Shown in pieces: positions 6,703-7,450 of a DNA stretch of 7,450 nt (positions within the stretch are counted from its first letter, which is position 1; each line of letters starts with the position of its first letter). The notes beneath the pieces were generated by a model that was given only the letters and a program-made list of their open reading frames with translations, did no database searches and was not told where the DNA came from. The stretch is from CBFGWV01 sp965652545 (GTDB lineage Bacteria; Pseudomonadota; Gammaproteobacteria; Competibacterales; Competibacteraceae). The DNA lies in NCBI GenBank assembly GCA_965652545.1, contig CBFGWV010000241.1, positions 1 to 7,450 on the forward strand, in the 5' to 3' direction. The position numbers were made by a program, and so were the translations under genes.

Positions 6703-7005
6703 ATGTCGAGCGAGCAACTCCATGCCCCACGCGAGCGTCTGTCGAAGAAAACGCTGGCCATGCATCACGCCATCGTCTCGCTGATGGAAGAACTCGAGGC
6801 CGCCGACTGGTACCGCCAGCGGGCCGACGACTGCGACGACGAGGCGCTCAAGAACATCCTGCTGCACAACATGCGCGAAGAGATCGAACACGCCGCCATG
6901 GTGCTGGAGTGGCTACGCCGCAACGACGAGGACTTCAACGAGCAACTGCGGGAGTTCCTCTTCACCGAGGGCGACATCGCTCACATGGAAGAGAAGCTGG
7001 ATTAA
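6703..7005 (+). CDS. Encapsulated-ferritin-like (EncFtn) ferroxidase, without targeting tail
   Basis: A 100-residue, all-helical, acidic protein of the EncFtn family. These proteins are half-size ferritins of two long helices that pair to form a ferroxidase site, oxidise Fe(II) to Fe(III), and deliver it for storage inside an encapsulin shell. It closely matches the Rhodospirillum rubrum EncFtn sequence as I recall it: HHAIVSLMEELEAADWY, then HNMREEIEHAAMVLEWLRRND, then LFTEGDI. The iron ligands E30, E60 and H63 align with E32, E62 and H65 of that protein, and W36-Y37 with W38-Y39. The chain ends at HMEEKLD, about 40 residues earlier than the R. rubrum protein, with no LTVGSLRR-like encapsulin-docking peptide. 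No encapsulin gene follows; ssrA does. It may share a transcript with the FAD enzyme 13 bases upstream. Family assignment is strong; whether it works inside a shell is open. Confidence 0.9.
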   Translation: MSSEQLHAPRERLSKKTLAMHHAIVSLMEELEAADWYRQRADDCDDEALKNILLHNMREEIEHAAMVLEWLRRNDEDFNEQLREFLFTEGDIAHMEEKLD

Positions 7006-7011
7006 TTTCGC

Positions 7012-7040
7012 TTGCGGTGAACTTTCCCAGCCTCTAGAGT
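7012..7040 (+). promoter_or_regulatory. Candidate sigma-70 promoter of ssrA
   Basis: TTGCGG (7012-7017) and TAGAGT (7035-7040) are separated by exactly 17 bases. The -10 box matches the consensus at four of six positions and the -35 box at three. Transcription would begin near 7047, giving a short leader removed by RNase P to make the mature 5' end at 7060, as for tmRNA precursors in E. coli. The -10 box overlaps the palindrome CTCTAGAG (7032-7039). Confidence 0.45.
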
Positions 7041-7058
7041 TCTCACCCCTGTAGAACT
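7038..7058 (+). repeat. 6-bp inverted repeat just before the tmRNA 5' end
   Basis: AGTTCT (7038-7043) and AGAACT (7053-7058) are exact reverse complements around a 9-base loop, ending 2 bases before the mature tmRNA. It could be an operator, or a leader hairpin if transcription starts further upstream. Chance is also possible at this length. Confidence 0.4.
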
Positions 7059-7059
7059 T

Positions 7060-7449
7060 GGGGGCGACATGGTTTCGACGTGGATTGCGAAACCGGAGGT
7101 GCATGCCGAGGTCGTGGCTAACCTCGTAAAACCAGCTGCAAAAAACATAGTTGCCAACGACGACAACTACGCTCTAGCGGCCTAAAAACCCGCTAGCTGC
7201 CGACTGGAAGGTGCTCGTGCCGACCAGCGGTTCTTCGGAACCACGACGCCCTCGGGTGCCGTTCGGCAGTCGCCTATCACGAGATCGCAGTGAGGCTCGC
7301 CTGGCGCCGATCTGCTAAAACCCTACAGGCTACCCCGCTTGTCACCCTGCCTGTCGGGCCGTCAAGCGGTAAATCAAAGACCGGCTAAGCATGTAGTACC
7401 AAAGGTGTAGGATTTGCGGACGCGGGTTCGATTCCCGCCGCCTCCACCA
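7060..7449 (+). ncRNA. ssrA: Transfer-messenger RNA (tmRNA), complete, one-piece
   Basis: tmRNA with SmpB rescues ribosomes stalled on broken messages and tags the unfinished protein for proteolysis. The 5' end GGGGGCGACATGGTTTCGAC is the classic tmRNA start. Its first seven bases (7060-7066) pair with CGCCTCC (7439-7445) as the acceptor stem, including one G-U pair; A7446 is the discriminator and CCA is encoded at 7447-7449. The T arm has a 5-bp stem, GCGGG (7422-7426) with CCCGC (7434-7438), around the loop TTCGATT. The tag frame lies at 7153-7185. The perfect stem CTAGCGG/CCGCTAG (7174-7180 and 7190-7196) is helix 5, with the tag stop codon at its loop. The rest (about 7200-7390) corresponds to the pseudoknot region. 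It is of the normal one-piece type, about 390 bases long. The identification is certain; the ends are assigned by acceptor pairing. Confidence 0.97.
7153..7185 (+). other. tmRNA proteolysis tag reading frame, ANDDNYALAA
   Basis: The resume codon GCC at 7153 is followed by AAC GAC GAC AAC TAC GCT CTA GCG GCC and a TAA stop at 7183-7185. This gives ANDDNYALAA after the alanine carried by tmRNA itself. The LAA end is the degron read by ClpXP and ClpAP. The E. coli tag has E where this has the second D. Confidence 0.95.
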
Positions 7450-7450
7450 A

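Noticed and set aside
5829..6761. Minus-strand open frame opposite the FAD dehydrogenase
   Set aside because: It is antisense to the intact FAD-oxidase_C domain and spans into the EncFtn gene; it has no family signature.
7006..7020. Hidden encapsulin-docking tail reached by stop read-through or frameshift after EncFtn
   Set aside because: The in-frame continuation gives only FRLR before another stop, with no resemblance to the LTVGSLRR-type peptide.

Overview
The window is a GC-rich, gene-dense stretch of a bacterial chromosome, most likely from a gammaproteobacterium. Three things point that way: the prkA-yeaH-spoVR gene order and the close resemblance of the products to E. coli YeaG, YeaH and YcgB; a one-piece tmRNA whose tag reads (A)ANDDNYALAA, a typical gammaproteobacterial tag that I recall from pseudomonads; and the codon and GC character. 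A genus cannot be fixed from the sequence alone. No insertion sequence, CRISPR array, tRNA cluster or prophage gene is visible, and the content looks like ordinary chromosomal backbone.

Layout. (1) Positions 1-3907, plus strand: a compact operon made of the 3' end of prkA (serine protein kinase, cut by the window edge), yeaH (UPF0229/DUF444 von Willebrand A protein), spoVR and a YhbS-like GNAT acetyltransferase. yeaH/spoVR share ATGA and spoVR/GNAT share GTGA, so translation is probably coupled. (2) Positions 3880-5183, minus strand: a DUF72 (YecE-like) protein followed by a small four-helix membrane protein, again joined by an ATGA overlap. The last gene of this unit converges on the GNAT gene and overlaps it by 28 bases. 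(3) Positions 5238-7005, plus strand: an FAD-linked D-2-hydroxyacid dehydrogenase/oxidase of the D-lactate/D-2-hydroxyglutarate dehydrogenase family, then, 13 bases later, a 100-residue ferritin-like protein of the encapsulated-ferritin (EncFtn) family. (4) Positions 7060-7449, plus strand: the complete ssrA gene for tmRNA, with a candidate promoter in the short gap before it.

How they work together. The first operon belongs to the widely conserved PrkA/YeaH/SpoVR stress and stationary-phase module, whose biochemistry is still poorly understood; the acetyltransferase is an add-on here. The FAD enzyme and the EncFtn protein may be co-transcribed but have no obvious metabolic link. tmRNA rescues stalled ribosomes. 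The most noteworthy item is the EncFtn protein: it has the ferroxidase residues, but ends without the C-terminal encapsulin-targeting tail and has no encapsulin gene beside it in this window.
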